Shown in pieces: positions 25,601 through 34,140 of a stretch of DNA of 41,322 bases; position 1 is the first letter of the stretch, and each line of letters begins with the position of its first letter. The notes beneath the pieces are model-generated. The model did no database searches. It was not told the origin of the DNA and saw nothing but the letters and a program-made list of their open reading frames with translations. Both the position numbers and the translations under genes were made by a program. Origin of the DNA: Methanosarcina sp. DH2 (GTDB lineage: Archaea; Halobacteriota; Methanosarcinia; Methanosarcinales; Methanosarcinaceae); assembly GCF_020804225.1 (NCBI RefSeq), contig NZ_WJBI01000025.1, positions 3,723-45,044 on the forward strand, written 5' to 3'.

Positions 25601-27580
25601 TTATACGGCAGAATCAGATTTATTTCCATTTATCTCTTTTTCTAGCTTATTCAATCCCTGAATCCTCAACTTCACGATATCCACGGCGTCCTCAAAGAGC
25701 TGCCTGTTGATCTCGATCCCGAAGTATTTTTTGAGTTTTTCTTCAGGAGGCATTGTCGAACCTGCAGAGAGGTAGGCAATGTAATTTTTGTTGAAGGCCT
25801 CTGGCTTTTCTTTATATTGTTTGAAGAGGGCGAGAGTTATTGCCTTTGAAATAGCGTAGTTGAAAGTATAGTAGTTATTTGTCAGGTAAATGTGGTTAAT
25901 ATAGGTCCATTCCGCAGAGTCTTCTTTGTAATATTCAATGGATTCGCTCCTGTATTCTTTAGAGATGTCTGTCCAGAGGGCATTGAGCTCAGTTCCGCTG
26001 ACATTCCCGTTTTCAGCGCAGAGCTGGTGTGCTTTATACTCGAATTCCGCAATCATAGGCTGACGGGTAAAATAGTTCTGGTATTCCCCTATATGCTGGG
26101 CAAGCACTGCAACTGCTGTTTCTTTATCGGAATTTTCGACCACATAATCAACGAAGAGTTCTTCGTTGAAAGTGGAAGGGATCTCCATTTCGTAAATCTG
26201 ACCTGCGCAGTAGAGATAATCCACTGAGTTACCCATTAAATAGAAATTAATTCCATGTCCAAGTTCATGAGTGAGGGTCTTCTGGTCACTGATAATGCCA
26301 TTATAGTTCATAAAGATCAGAGCTGGAGACTTCAGGGCATAAAGTCCGTAACAGTATCCCCCTGGCTGTTTTCCATGTTCGGGATCAGGATATACGTCTA
26401 TGAAATTTCCGGTTACCATTTTCAAAAAAATCTCGTTGAAACAGGAATCCATTCCGGAATAAGATTTCTGGACCTCCTGCAAAGCATCTGTGTAGGTGTA
26501 ATCTTTACCGGATTGATCCGTCAACTGCAGCAGAAGGTCGTATGGACTGAGAGTTTCAAGCCCGAGTTTTTTCCTTCTGAACTCGTTATAATCCTCAAAT
26601 ATATCTTTTCTTTCCTTAAAAACCGTATTCATGTCGTCAACCTGGTTTTTAGTGAGATAAAGGCCATACAGGCTGGATTCGTAAGAATCCGTGTAGTTCA
26701 GCTCACTTGCAGCAAGGTCGTCAAGCCGGGCTTTTTTAGAATAGAGAGAAGCCATTGAACCGGATTCGTTTATCAGGTGGTAAAACCTCTGGTCATAACA
26801 TCTTTTCCTGTTTTCCCGGCTCTGGTCTGTTGAGAGCAGAGTATTGTAGGACTGAGAATTTACCTGGAACTCTTCCCCGCTCTCAAGAGTTATGTTTCCT
26901 GCCATTGTGACTTTATTGGTGATTTCGGAAAGAGCCTCAGTTTCCAGTTTCATGCGTTGATTTTCGAGATCTGCAAGATATACAGCCTGGGCTTCATTCA
27001 TTGGCCTATGCTCTATAAATCTCATATAGGTTGCTTCAAGGTAAGCCCGATATACCTCAAGTCCGGGCTCTTCGGAAAAGAGCCTATCCCACTCCTCTTT
27101 ACTGAGCGAGGTCAATTTTACGGTTGCAAATGCACTGACCTTTCTATGTTCTGTAACCAGGTCCTGAGATTCTGCAAGAAGAGAGTTAAAAAACTGGTCA
27201 TTCACATTTTTACTGAGCTGAGTATACGCGTAAATATAGAGGACGTCAACAGATCTTGAAAACTCCTTTTCAGCTTCCAGATAATCCAGTAAAACCGACC
27301 CGGGAAGGTTCTCAAACTCCGGACGGAAAGTCTGGTTTATTTCCTCGGATCTCTTTTTCAATGCCCCAAGCTTTTCCAGGGCATCTCCTCTGCTGCTGAA
27401 AAGATAAGAATCATCCCATTCCGTGGTAACCTCATCGAGATTAATCTCTTTAAACATGTTATTCTCACCTGTGTTTCCAGAAGATTTCTTTACTTTATCT
27501 GAAGCATCACGCCCTGAAAAGATTGCAAAAAGCAATAATAGTTCGAGAGAACTGAGCCGTTTAACTAACTTTTGTCCCAT
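25601..27580 (-). CDS. M3-family oligoendopeptidase (PepF-like)
   Basis: This 659-aa zinc metallopeptidase would cleave oligopeptides. The HExxH site is His438-Glu439 and His442 in THELGHGINFYLMG, with a conserved Glu-rich segment (EIPSTFNEELFVDYV) downstream supplying the third ligand. The helical N-terminal M3B domain (about 60-260) is intact. Two starts look usable. ATG 27580 (AGGGGT region upstream) adds a hydrophobic segment (LSSLELLLLFAIFSG) that could act as a signal or anchor. ATG 27457 (Met42, AGGTGAG 6 bases upstream) gives a plain cytosolic enzyme of 618 aa. It is flanked by two near-identical small membrane proteins. Confidence 0.9.
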   Translation of the reverse strand: MGQKLVKRLSSLELLLLFAIFSGRDASDKVKKSSGNTGENNMFKEINLDEVTTEWDDSYLFSSRGDALEKLGALKKRSEEINQTFRPEFENLPGSVLLDYLEAEKEFSRSVDVLYIYAYTQLSKNVNDQFFNSLLAESQDLVTEHRKVSAFATVKLTSLSKEEWDRLFSEEPGLEVYRAYLEATYMRFIEHRPMNEAQAVYLADLENQRMKLETEALSEITNKVTMAGNITLESGEEFQVNSQSYNTLLSTDQSRENRKRCYDQRFYHLINESGSMASLYSKKARLDDLAASELNYTDSYESSLYGLYLTKNQVDDMNTVFKERKDIFEDYNEFRRKKLGLETLSPYDLLLQLTDQSGKDYTYTDALQEVQKSYSGMDSCFNEIFLKMVTGNFIDVYPDPEHGKQPGGYCYGLYALKSPALIFMNYNGIISDQKTLTHELGHGINFYLMGNSVDYLYCAGQIYEMEIPSTFNEELFVDYVVENSDKETAVAVLAQHIGEYQNYFTRQPMIAEFEYKAHQLCAENGNVSGTELNALWTDISKEYRSESIEYYKEDSAEWTYINHIYLTNNYYTFNYAISKAITLALFKQYKEKPEAFNKNYIAYLSAGSTMPPEEKLKKYFGIEINRQLFEDAVDIVKLRIQGLNKLEKEINGNKSDSAV

Positions 27581-27842
27581 AAACCTACCCCTTGATCACT
27601 ATTAAATTGTGATTGAGAACGTAACACATATAACTGAGAATATATTAGGACTGATTCATATTAACCTAATGTCCCGAAAAGTGTTCGAAAATGCAATCAA
27701 AAATCTCAACTTCATAATTCATGCCTACTGAGTACAGGTTAGGATGTCAATATAAAGGAAAAAGACTTATCAAGATCGAATTGTTTATATTCTCCTCTTA
27801 TTAGATGTTAAAAAGGTAAGTTCTTAAAAAAAGGTAAGTCTT

Positions 27843-28049
27843 ATGGATTGCAGAAGAACACATGGAGTTCCAGCCCTATTTTCTTTTTTCATCCCAGGTC
27901 TGGGCCAGCTTGTAAAGGGACATATTTTCAAGGCACTGGGCATCTGGATAGCTCTTATGATCACCGGGACCATGCACATTATCGGGACTGGAATTTCAAT
28001 ATGGCTGATTATATGGATCTGGCAGATATATGATGCCTATAATGCCTGA
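27843..28049 (+). CDS. Small 68-aa membrane protein (second of a pair)
   Basis: It starts MDCRRTHGVPALFSFFIPGL and continues GQLVKGHIFKALGIWIALMI to the same YDAYNA C-terminus as the protein at 25251-25457; most substitutions lie in the second half. AAGGTA lies 6 bases before the ATG. Being duplicated on both sides of the M3 gene suggests a local duplication. Possible roles are small membrane adaptors or assembly factors; no evidence decides. Confidence 0.75.
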   Translation: MDCRRTHGVPALFSFFIPGLGQLVKGHIFKALGIWIALMITGTMHIIGTGISIWLIIWIWQIYDAYNA

Positions 28050-28240
28050 ATAAAGAGGAGTAAGAGAAATCTGAAGAGGATAAAAATAAATGTATAGTAA
28101 AGTAACTTACTCAGCAATACATCAACTCTTTCTGAGATTAAAGATGAGACTAAAGAATCCAACACTATTTTTTGTTTATTCTCTGAAATATTCTTACTGG
28201 TTGATGCCGGGCCGTAAAACTAAGATTTTGCTATAAACAT

Positions 28241-28275
28241 CTATCAATATCTATCAAAATTTATCAAATTGATAG
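28241..28275. promoter_or_regulatory. TATCAA array 1 (upstream of Fic)
   Basis: Three 10-bp units (CTATCAATAT, CTATCAAAAT, TTATCAAATT) are followed by GATAG, so the last unit forms a palindrome TATCAAATTGATA. The 10-bp spacing puts every TATCAA on the same face of the helix. Confidence 0.7.
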
Positions 28276-28303
28276 AAAAAAGAAGAAAATGAATAAAAAA
28301 CGT

Positions 28304-28315
28304 CATCAATTGATG
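28304..28315. promoter_or_regulatory. 12-bp palindrome between the arrays
   Basis: CATCAATTGATG is a perfect palindrome sharing the ATCAA core with the arrays. Confidence 0.4.
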
Positions 28316-28344
28316 CTGCTAATATCTAGAGATATAATTGAGAA

Positions 28345-28379
28345 CTATCAATATCTATCAAAAAGTATCAAATTGATAG
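28345..28379. promoter_or_regulatory. TATCAA array 2 (upstream of Fic)
   Basis: CTATCAATAT, CTATCAAAAA, GTATCAAATT and GATAG: the same 10-bp-phased layout as array 1, starting 104 bases downstream of it. Confidence 0.7.
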
Positions 28380-28399
28380 AAAGAAATATAGGAAATAAA

Positions 28400-28434
28400 C
28401 TATCAATATCTATCAAAATCAATCAAATTGATAG
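28400..28434. promoter_or_regulatory. TATCAA array 3 (21 bases before the Fic ATG)
   Basis: CTATCAATAT, CTATCAAAAT, CAATCAAATT and GATAG. It ends 21 bases before the Fic start codon, a position from which a bound protein would block transcription or translation initiation. Confidence 0.7.
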
Positions 28435-28455
28435 AAAGATATAGAAAATGATAAT

Positions 28456-29757
28456 ATGAAACTCCCAGAAGTCCCCGAATTTTCAAAAGAGGCCCTCGAA
28501 GAAGCTGGAAAGTTTCTGCATGATCGCCAAATTGCAGAGTTAGCTCACAGATACAATGAGAGGTATCTGCACTGGGAGGAGTTAAAACATAGGAAACTTC
28601 CCCTAGACCCTGTTATTGTATGGAATCTGATGAAAGTATCCAGAGAGTTAAAAGCAAAAACCCTGGAATTTGGGGACTGGGTTTTCAAATATGTTTTAAT
28701 AGATGAATTTCAGGAAAAACTCCATATTCTGGACAAATCAGCAGCAGGAAATCTTATAAGCAGCCTTGAAGCCCTGCAGGACAATAGAAGAAAGTACATT
28801 ATCAGTTCCCTGATGGAAGAAGCAATAGCTTCAAGCCAGATAGAAGGGGCAGCAACTACGAGGGAAGTTGCAAAAAGGATGCTGCAGGAAGACAGGAAGC
28901 CAAAAAATAAAGACGAAAAAATGATTGTAAACAATTACGCTACAGTGAAGCATATCGTGGCTTTAAAAAATGAAACCATTACTCCAAATAAAATTCTTGA
29001 AATCCACAGGATGATCACAACCGGAACACTTGAAAAATCCGAATACGAAGGCAATTTCAGAGAAAATAACGAGATTGCAGTTTATTCACACGACGGGACA
29101 TTACTTCATAAGCCTGTAGAATACCCTGAAATTCCGAAATTAATTGATAAATTATGTGATTTTGCCAGCACCAAGGATGAATATTTCATTCATCCCGTAA
29201 TAAAAGGAATAATCATTCATTTCCTGGTCGGATACATTCACCCATTCAACGATGGCAATGGCCGGACTGCAAGGGCTCTTTTCTACTGGTATCTACTCAA
29301 AAACGATTACTGGCTTTTCGAGTACATGGCAGTCTCAAGAGTAATAAATAACTCGAAAAAGCAGTATAGAAATGCCTACCTTTACACTGAATCCGACAGA
29401 ACCGCGAATGATTCCGGAGACCTCACATACTTTATCAAATACAACCTCGACTGCATCAAAAAAGCCCTTGATGACATCCTCGAATATCTGGAAAGAAAAC
29501 AAAAAGAACAGTTTCAAGCCCTGAAAATCATAACCGAATCCGGGGACCTGACTTTAAGACAGGCAGAAATCTTCAAGCAGTTTTTAAAAGAGCCTGAGAA
29601 ACCCGTCACAATTAAAGAAATAGTGACTACTTACAGCGTGGCGTACGCTACAGCCAGAAGTGATCTGTTCCAGCTTGAAAAATTGGGTTATCTTGAAAAA
29701 AGAAAGGCTGGAAAGGGGTTTATTTTTATATTCAGGAGAGTTGACAGAAATAATTAA
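28456..29757 (+). CDS. Fic/Fido-domain protein, class II auto-inhibited, with C-terminal winged helix
   Basis: This 433-aa protein, likely an AMP-transferase, has an N-terminal Fic_N-like helical domain. The inhibitory motif S-x-x-x-E-G is at Ser126-Gly131 (SSQIEG). The catalytic loop is HPFNDGNGRTAR (His262 to Arg273), with the catalytic His and all phosphate-binding residues present. A winged-helix domain occupies about 360-433 (VTIKEIVTTYSVAYATARSD, then LEKLGYLEKRKAGKGF). The inhibitory glutamate (Glu130) would hold it inactive until released. The winged helix could bind the TATCAA arrays upstream and downstream, giving autoregulation; this is an inference. It is convergent with a phosphatase gene. 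Confidence 0.92.
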   Translation: MKLPEVPEFSKEALEEAGKFLHDRQIAELAHRYNERYLHWEELKHRKLPLDPVIVWNLMKVSRELKAKTLEFGDWVFKYVLIDEFQEKLHILDKSAAGNLISSLEALQDNRRKYIISSLMEEAIASSQIEGAATTREVAKRMLQEDRKPKNKDEKMIVNNYATVKHIVALKNETITPNKILEIHRMITTGTLEKSEYEGNFRENNEIAVYSHDGTLLHKPVEYPEIPKLIDKLCDFASTKDEYFIHPVIKGIIIHFLVGYIHPFNDGNGRTARALFYWYLLKNDYWLFEYMAVSRVINNSKKQYRNAYLYTESDRTANDSGDLTYFIKYNLDCIKKALDDILEYLERKQKEQFQALKIITESGDLTLRQAEIFKQFLKEPEKPVTIKEIVTTYSVAYATARSDLFQLEKLGYLEKRKAGKGFIFIFRRVDRNN

Positions 29758-29816
29758 TTCTTCCTCTTTCGGATGCTCACTATAATCTCAACATCATAAT
29801 CTGTAAAAATATATTC

Positions 29817-29851
29817 CAATCAATTTCTATCAAAATCTATCAAATTGATGG
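29817..29851. promoter_or_regulatory. TATCAA array 4 (downstream of Fic)
   Basis: CAATCAATTT, CTATCAAAAT, CTATCAAATT and GATGG: the same design, 60 bases after the Fic stop and on the same orientation as the three upstream copies. Confidence 0.65.
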
Positions 29852-29968
29852 GAAAGATAACAATTGACTGAAGAATATAATTGACTGAAGAACAGGATAC
29901 AAAAAAGAAGAACATCCTTCTAATTCCTGCTAACTTAAAAGATTACCAAAAGAATTTATAATGTTTTG

Positions 29969-30490
29969 TCAGTATTTTCTTACCATTTCCTCCTGCCATT
30001 CTGTTTCCGGCCACCCTCCAAAGCCTCTCAACATATTTATTTCGTCAAGATAATCCAGTATCTCATCTGCCGAAAAACCAATGTCCCTGAGTACGCATCC
30101 GAGGACTGTTCCTGTTCTGCCTATCCCTCCCATGCAATGGACAACAATACCTTCTCCTTCATCCATTTTTCTTCTTATCACATGAGTTGCCTGTCTGATA
30201 AGACGTTCCTCTCTTTCAGGATCTTCCGGATCATAACCGTAATAAAGATCCTCCAGTTCTGCAGAGAACAGTACTTTGAGAGGATAGGGATTGTAATGAA
30301 CCTCTGGATCGCTAAGACAGACTATGTTTGAAAATCCAGCTTCACCAATTTTCTCCCATGGTGTGGACTTTCCGGGACGAGACATACCGGCGAGAAGTAC
30401 GGGCTCCTTGAGCACGGTATAGAAATGTAGTGGAATTCGGATACCTTCTATTAGAGGCATCTCCCTTGGATTCAACAAAGAGGGCATCAT
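29969..30490 (-). CDS. Dual-specificity/tyrosine phosphatase family protein
   Basis: This 173-aa protein has the C-x5-R phosphatase loop HCMGGIGRTG: nucleophile Cys119 and phosphate-binding Arg125. Asp87 or Asp90 in YYGYDPEDPE could be the general acid, but this needs checking. The usual 170-aa dual-specificity fold is complete. The ATG has no SD. TATA-like ATTTATATC elements lie about 25 and 35 bases upstream, so the transcript is nearly leaderless. It is convergent with the Fic gene, with the fourth TATCAA array between them; whether it opposes Fic modification is unknown. Confidence 0.88.
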   Translation of the reverse strand: MMPSLLNPREMPLIEGIRIPLHFYTVLKEPVLLAGMSRPGKSTPWEKIGEAGFSNIVCLSDPEVHYNPYPLKVLFSAELEDLYYGYDPEDPEREERLIRQATHVIRRKMDEGEGIVVHCMGGIGRTGTVLGCVLRDIGFSADEILDYLDEINMLRGFGGWPETEWQEEMVRKY

Positions 30491-30705
30491 GCTAAGAGTA
30501 TGAGAAGCAGGAGATATAAATTAGATATAAATTTTCATTAGCGAACCTGTTGAAAAGGTTACTTTATTGATTGCACACGCTGAAAATAATTATTCAGTAA
30601 AAATGAATCAAGCGGCATTACAACTTTACTATTTATCATTCTGGTTGCGACTATGAATTAAGAGACTACAAACCTTTTCAATTCCGGCTAAACTTGCCAC
30701 AACCA

Positions 30706-30732
30706 CAAACTATATAATTAGGCAAGCCCTAA
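30706..30732 (+). promoter_or_regulatory. TATA box with overlapping TTAGG-N5-CCTAA operator candidate
   Basis: CAAACTATATAATTA is a TATA element about 35 bases before the MarR start. Immediately after it, TTAGG CAAGC CCTAA (30718-30732) is a perfect 5-bp inverted repeat lying in the promoter-start region. A MarR dimer bound there would block its own transcription. Confidence 0.5.
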
Positions 30733-30752
30733 CTAACAACCCTGATCTAGAT

Positions 30753-31172
30753 ATGACGGCGAAAAAAGAGCATTTGTTCATAGTCTTTAAAAACCTGATC
30801 AAAATCAAAAGCGAGTGCTCTTGTGAGATCTTCTCTGAGTGCGGGGTATCGGATATCACTGTGAAGCAGATCGGATATCTGAAAGTCATTGATGAACATG
30901 GGGAAGTAACGTTCAGCAGGCTTGCGAAAATCACCAGAAATTCAAAACCCACCATCACAGAGATGGTCAACAGATTTGTTAGAATGGAGTACGTGTACAG
31001 AGAAAAGTCCTCTGAGGACGGCAGGATCTTTTATATTCGCCTGACCGAAAAAGGGCAGAGACTAGCCCGTGCCGAAGAGAGCGCTTTGTTGAGGGTTATT
31101 GAAAAAATGGCAGATTCGCTGGATGAAAAAGAGATTGAGACTCTGATCAAGCTTCTGGAAAAGGTAAGATAA
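30753..31172 (+). CDS. MarR-family transcriptional regulator
   Basis: This 139-aa winged-helix protein has VSDITVKQIGYLKVIDEHGE then VTFSRLAKITRNSKPTITEM (recognition helix) and the beta-wing EKSSEDGRIFYIRLTEKGQ. Helical dimerisation ends complete the MarR fold. No SD precedes the ATG and the TATA box is about 35 bases upstream, indicating a near-leaderless mRNA. The neighbour lon lies 145 bases downstream on the same strand, so MarR may sense a stress ligand and control itself and possibly lon. Confidence 0.9.
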   Translation: MTAKKEHLFIVFKNLIKIKSECSCEIFSECGVSDITVKQIGYLKVIDEHGEVTFSRLAKITRNSKPTITEMVNRFVRMEYVYREKSSEDGRIFYIRLTEKGQRLARAEESALLRVIEKMADSLDEKEIETLIKLLEKVR

Positions 31173-31316
31173 TTTTTTTGTCCTGCCAGATAGTTAGGTT
31201 AATTCAAACTAATGATTCGCGATAACCGATATAACTGAAACGACAAAAACAACTGACAATAACCGAAACTACTGAGACAACCAAGACAAGACTTCATAAT
31301 ATTGAGACGATTGACA

Positions 31317-33704
31317 ATGTATTCAGAACAAACCGATAATAACGTAGAAAGCCTCGTAATGCCGCTCTTTGAGATAGTGGTTTACCCGAAAAGCAGGGCA
31401 AAATTCCTGGCTGACAAAGTCACAGGAGAAATACTGTTAGCTGAGATGAAAAATGCCGAGTCCGTATATGCCGTCGGGCTGACAGTAAAGAGCGGTACGA
31501 AACCTTCGGACTTATCAGAAGATGATCTGTATAAAACAGGCAACCTGCTTAAAATCGCATATGTGCAGCCTGCTGATGACGGATATCTGGTTATTGCGAG
31601 GGCTGTCCAGAGGATAGAGGCAGTATCTCTGTACCGGAAGGATGGATTGTTCTACGCCACATATAAGCCTGTTTTTGATCTCCAGGACCTCGATGAAGAT
31701 ATCCGGACAGAAATGATGGAGAACATGAAAAAGGCAATTCAGGATATAAGCAGCCGCTTCCAGGGCGCTGAGCAGTTTACGCGACCAATCGAGAAAATGG
31801 ATTCCATTGACCAGATAATGGGATTTGTCATGCCCTTCATGCCGGTAAAACTTGCAGAAAAGCAGGACCTGCTGGAAATTATTTCTGTCCGTGAACGGTA
31901 TCTTACATTTTTTGAAATCCTGATGAGACAGAAAGAAAATGTCAATCTCCAGATGGAAATGGCAAAAAAAGTTACCGATAAGATAAGCAAGTCGAACAGA
32001 GAAGCCATGCTGCGAGAGCAGCTGAAGATAATTCAGGAAGAGCTCAACGGTGGTGACGATGCTGCTTCAGGTGAGAAAGGATACCTGGAAAGAATAGAAA
32101 GTTCAAAGATGCCTGATGAAGTTCGAAAAAAGGCATTGTCAGAGTTGAAGAAACTCGAAACCGGAGGCAGCCATAATCCCGAAAGCTCTGTTATCAGAAA
32201 TTATCTGGACCTCATGCTCGACCTTCCGTGGGTAACGGAAGAGAAAAAGAGCATCGATATTGCCGAAGCCCGCCAGGTACTTGAAAGCAACCATAACGGA
32301 CTTGAAAAGGTTAAAGAAAGGATAATCCAGCATCTTGCCGTAATGAAATTAAAAAAGGAGAAACAGGGCTCAATTTTACTCCTTACAGGGCCTCCAGGCA
32401 CTGGGAAAACAAGCCTCGGAAAAAGTATTGCGGAAGCTCTTGGCAGGCAGTATGTCCGGGTCAGTTTTGGAGGTGTCAAGGATGAAGCAGAGATCAGAGG
32501 GCACAGAAGGACATACGTAGGGGCTCTGCCCGGAAGAATTATTCAGGGCATGAGAAAAGCAGGCACGAAAAACCCTGTCTTCATTCTAGATGAAATCGAT
32601 AAGCTTTCAGCTTCCTACTCCGGAGATCCGTCAAGCGCCCTTCTTGAAGTCCTTGACCCCGAGCAGAACAACAGTTTCTCAGACCACTATCTGGAAGTCC
32701 CGTATGACCTGTCTGAAGTGTTTTTCATAGCTACTGCCAATACCATGGCAAGTATCCCCTGGCCGCTTCTTGACAGAATGGAAGTAATTGAGATCTCGGG
32801 CTATACCAAAAACGAGAAGCTTGCAATTGCAAAAGACCACCTGCTGCCCTTTATACTGGAAGAGCACGGCCTTGATGCCGACAAACTCAAAATTGAAGAT
32901 GAGGCCCTGAAGGTAATCATCGACAAATATACGCGTGAAGCAGGAGTCCGCGGACTTAAAAAGCAGCTTGCAAAGACTGCAAGGTTCATATCCGAAAAGA
33001 TCGTGTCAGGAAAGACTGACCTTCCTTATGTGGTCAAAGCGGACATGCTCAAAGAGGTCCTCGGAAAAGAGGTAATCAGGCAGGAGGAAGCCAGAGAAGA
33101 AAACGTACCTGGTGTGGTAACCGGACTTGCATGGACCCCTGTAGGAGGAGATATTCTCTTCATAGAAGGCACGTTTATGCCCGGAAGCGGAAAGCTTACG
33201 CTCACAGGTCAACTTGGGGATGTAATGAAAGAATCTGCACAGATCTCTTTGAGCCTGGTCAGATCAAGGCTTGCAAACACTGCAGATAGCTTTGACTTCA
33301 TTAAAAGAGATATCCATATCCATGTACCCTCAGGTGCAACCCCGAAAGACGGACCGTCAGCAGGTGTGACCCTTTTCACTGCTCTGACATCTTTGATTAC
33401 TGGCAAAGCAGTTGACCCAAAGATTGCCATGACAGGAGAGATCACCTTGAGTGGAGCGGTAATGCCTGTAGGCGGCATAAAAGAGAAAGTTCTGGCAGCC
33501 CACAGAGCAGGTATAAAGAAGGTGATCCTGCCAAAAGAAAACGAAAGGGATCTTGAGGATGTGCCTGAAGAAGTCAGAAACGAACTTAAATTTGTTCCTG
33601 TAAAGACCATTGAAGAAGTCTTAAAAGAAGCACTTGACCTTGATCTGCCAAGGCCGGTGATGTCATATGCAGAAAATTGTTTTGCGCCTGCACAAAACAT
33701 TTAA
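31317..33704 (+). CDS. lon: Bacterial-type ATP-dependent protease Lon (LonA)
   Basis: From ATG 31317 the protein has 795 aa; a TTG at 31302 would add five residues. Order: LAN substrate-binding domain (about 10-200, VMPLFEIVVYPKSRAKFLAD); coiled-coil; AAA+ with Walker A (LLTGPPGTGKTSLGKS, about 360) and Walker B (PVFILDEIDKL); the GYTKNEKLAIAKDHLLP sensor region; and the Ser-Lys protease with PKDGPSAGVT (Ser near 685) and GGIKEKVLAAHRAGIKKVIL (catalytic Lys near 727). The N-terminal LAN domain and lack of membrane helices make it LonA (bacterial cytosolic) and not the membrane-bound archaeal LonB, suggesting acquisition from bacteria. It degrades damaged and regulatory proteins. Confidence 0.95.
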   Translation: MYSEQTDNNVESLVMPLFEIVVYPKSRAKFLADKVTGEILLAEMKNAESVYAVGLTVKSGTKPSDLSEDDLYKTGNLLKIAYVQPADDGYLVIARAVQRIEAVSLYRKDGLFYATYKPVFDLQDLDEDIRTEMMENMKKAIQDISSRFQGAEQFTRPIEKMDSIDQIMGFVMPFMPVKLAEKQDLLEIISVRERYLTFFEILMRQKENVNLQMEMAKKVTDKISKSNREAMLREQLKIIQEELNGGDDAASGEKGYLERIESSKMPDEVRKKALSELKKLETGGSHNPESSVIRNYLDLMLDLPWVTEEKKSIDIAEARQVLESNHNGLEKVKERIIQHLAVMKLKKEKQGSILLLTGPPGTGKTSLGKSIAEALGRQYVRVSFGGVKDEAEIRGHRRTYVGALPGRIIQGMRKAGTKNPVFILDEIDKLSASYSGDPSSALLEVLDPEQNNSFSDHYLEVPYDLSEVFFIATANTMASIPWPLLDRMEVIEISGYTKNEKLAIAKDHLLPFILEEHGLDADKLKIEDEALKVIIDKYTREAGVRGLKKQLAKTARFISEKIVSGKTDLPYVVKADMLKEVLGKEVIRQEEAREENVPGVVTGLAWTPVGGDILFIEGTFMPGSGKLTLTGQLGDVMKESAQISLSLVRSRLANTADSFDFIKRDIHIHVPSGATPKDGPSAGVTLFTALTSLITGKAVDPKIAMTGEITLSGAVMPVGGIKEKVLAAHRAGIKKVILPKENERDLEDVPEEVRNELKFVPVKTIEEVLKEALDLDLPRPVMSYAENCFAPAQNI

Positions 33705-34054
33705 ACACCAACAGGCACAGGGTGGGATTACGCCTGCAAGAACCGTAACTACCCACTCCTGATTTATTTTTACTTAAATATCAGGAAAATCCTACTTTAA
33801 TTAGCTTAAAATTACTTGTTTTTATTAAGTTCAGGAAAAAACTGATTGTTTACGAAAATCATACCCTTTAAGTAATAATTATATGAACTTATAGTTCCGG
33901 ATTCCTTTTTTATAATTGATATAGATTTAAAATACTTATTATGATATTGATTAACCGATTTAGACTGCCCGGTCAATCCTGTTTATCAAATGTCCTTAAG
34001 AAGTATAATAAAGAAAATTGCAGTATGACAGTTAATTCTAATAAATCCTGAGAG
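33705..34054. other. Spacer after lon
   Basis: AT-rich; no gene seen. No confident terminator, though several short T-runs follow the stop. Confidence 0.35.
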
Positions 34055-34134
34055 ATTGAAAATAAGAGGAATTGAAAATAAGAGGAATTGAAAATAAGAG
34101 GAATTGAAAATAAGAGGAATTGAAAACAGGGGGT
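34055..34134 (+). repeat. 16-bp tandem repeat merging into the flavodoxin gene leader
   Basis: Four perfect copies of ATTGAAAATAAGAGGA (34055-34118) are followed by a diverged fifth, ATTGAAAACAGGGGGT. The fifth supplies the Shine-Dalgarno for the gene at 34141. Each of the four upstream copies carries AGAGGA, an SD-like core. Confidence 0.95.
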
Positions 34135-34140
34135 AAAATC

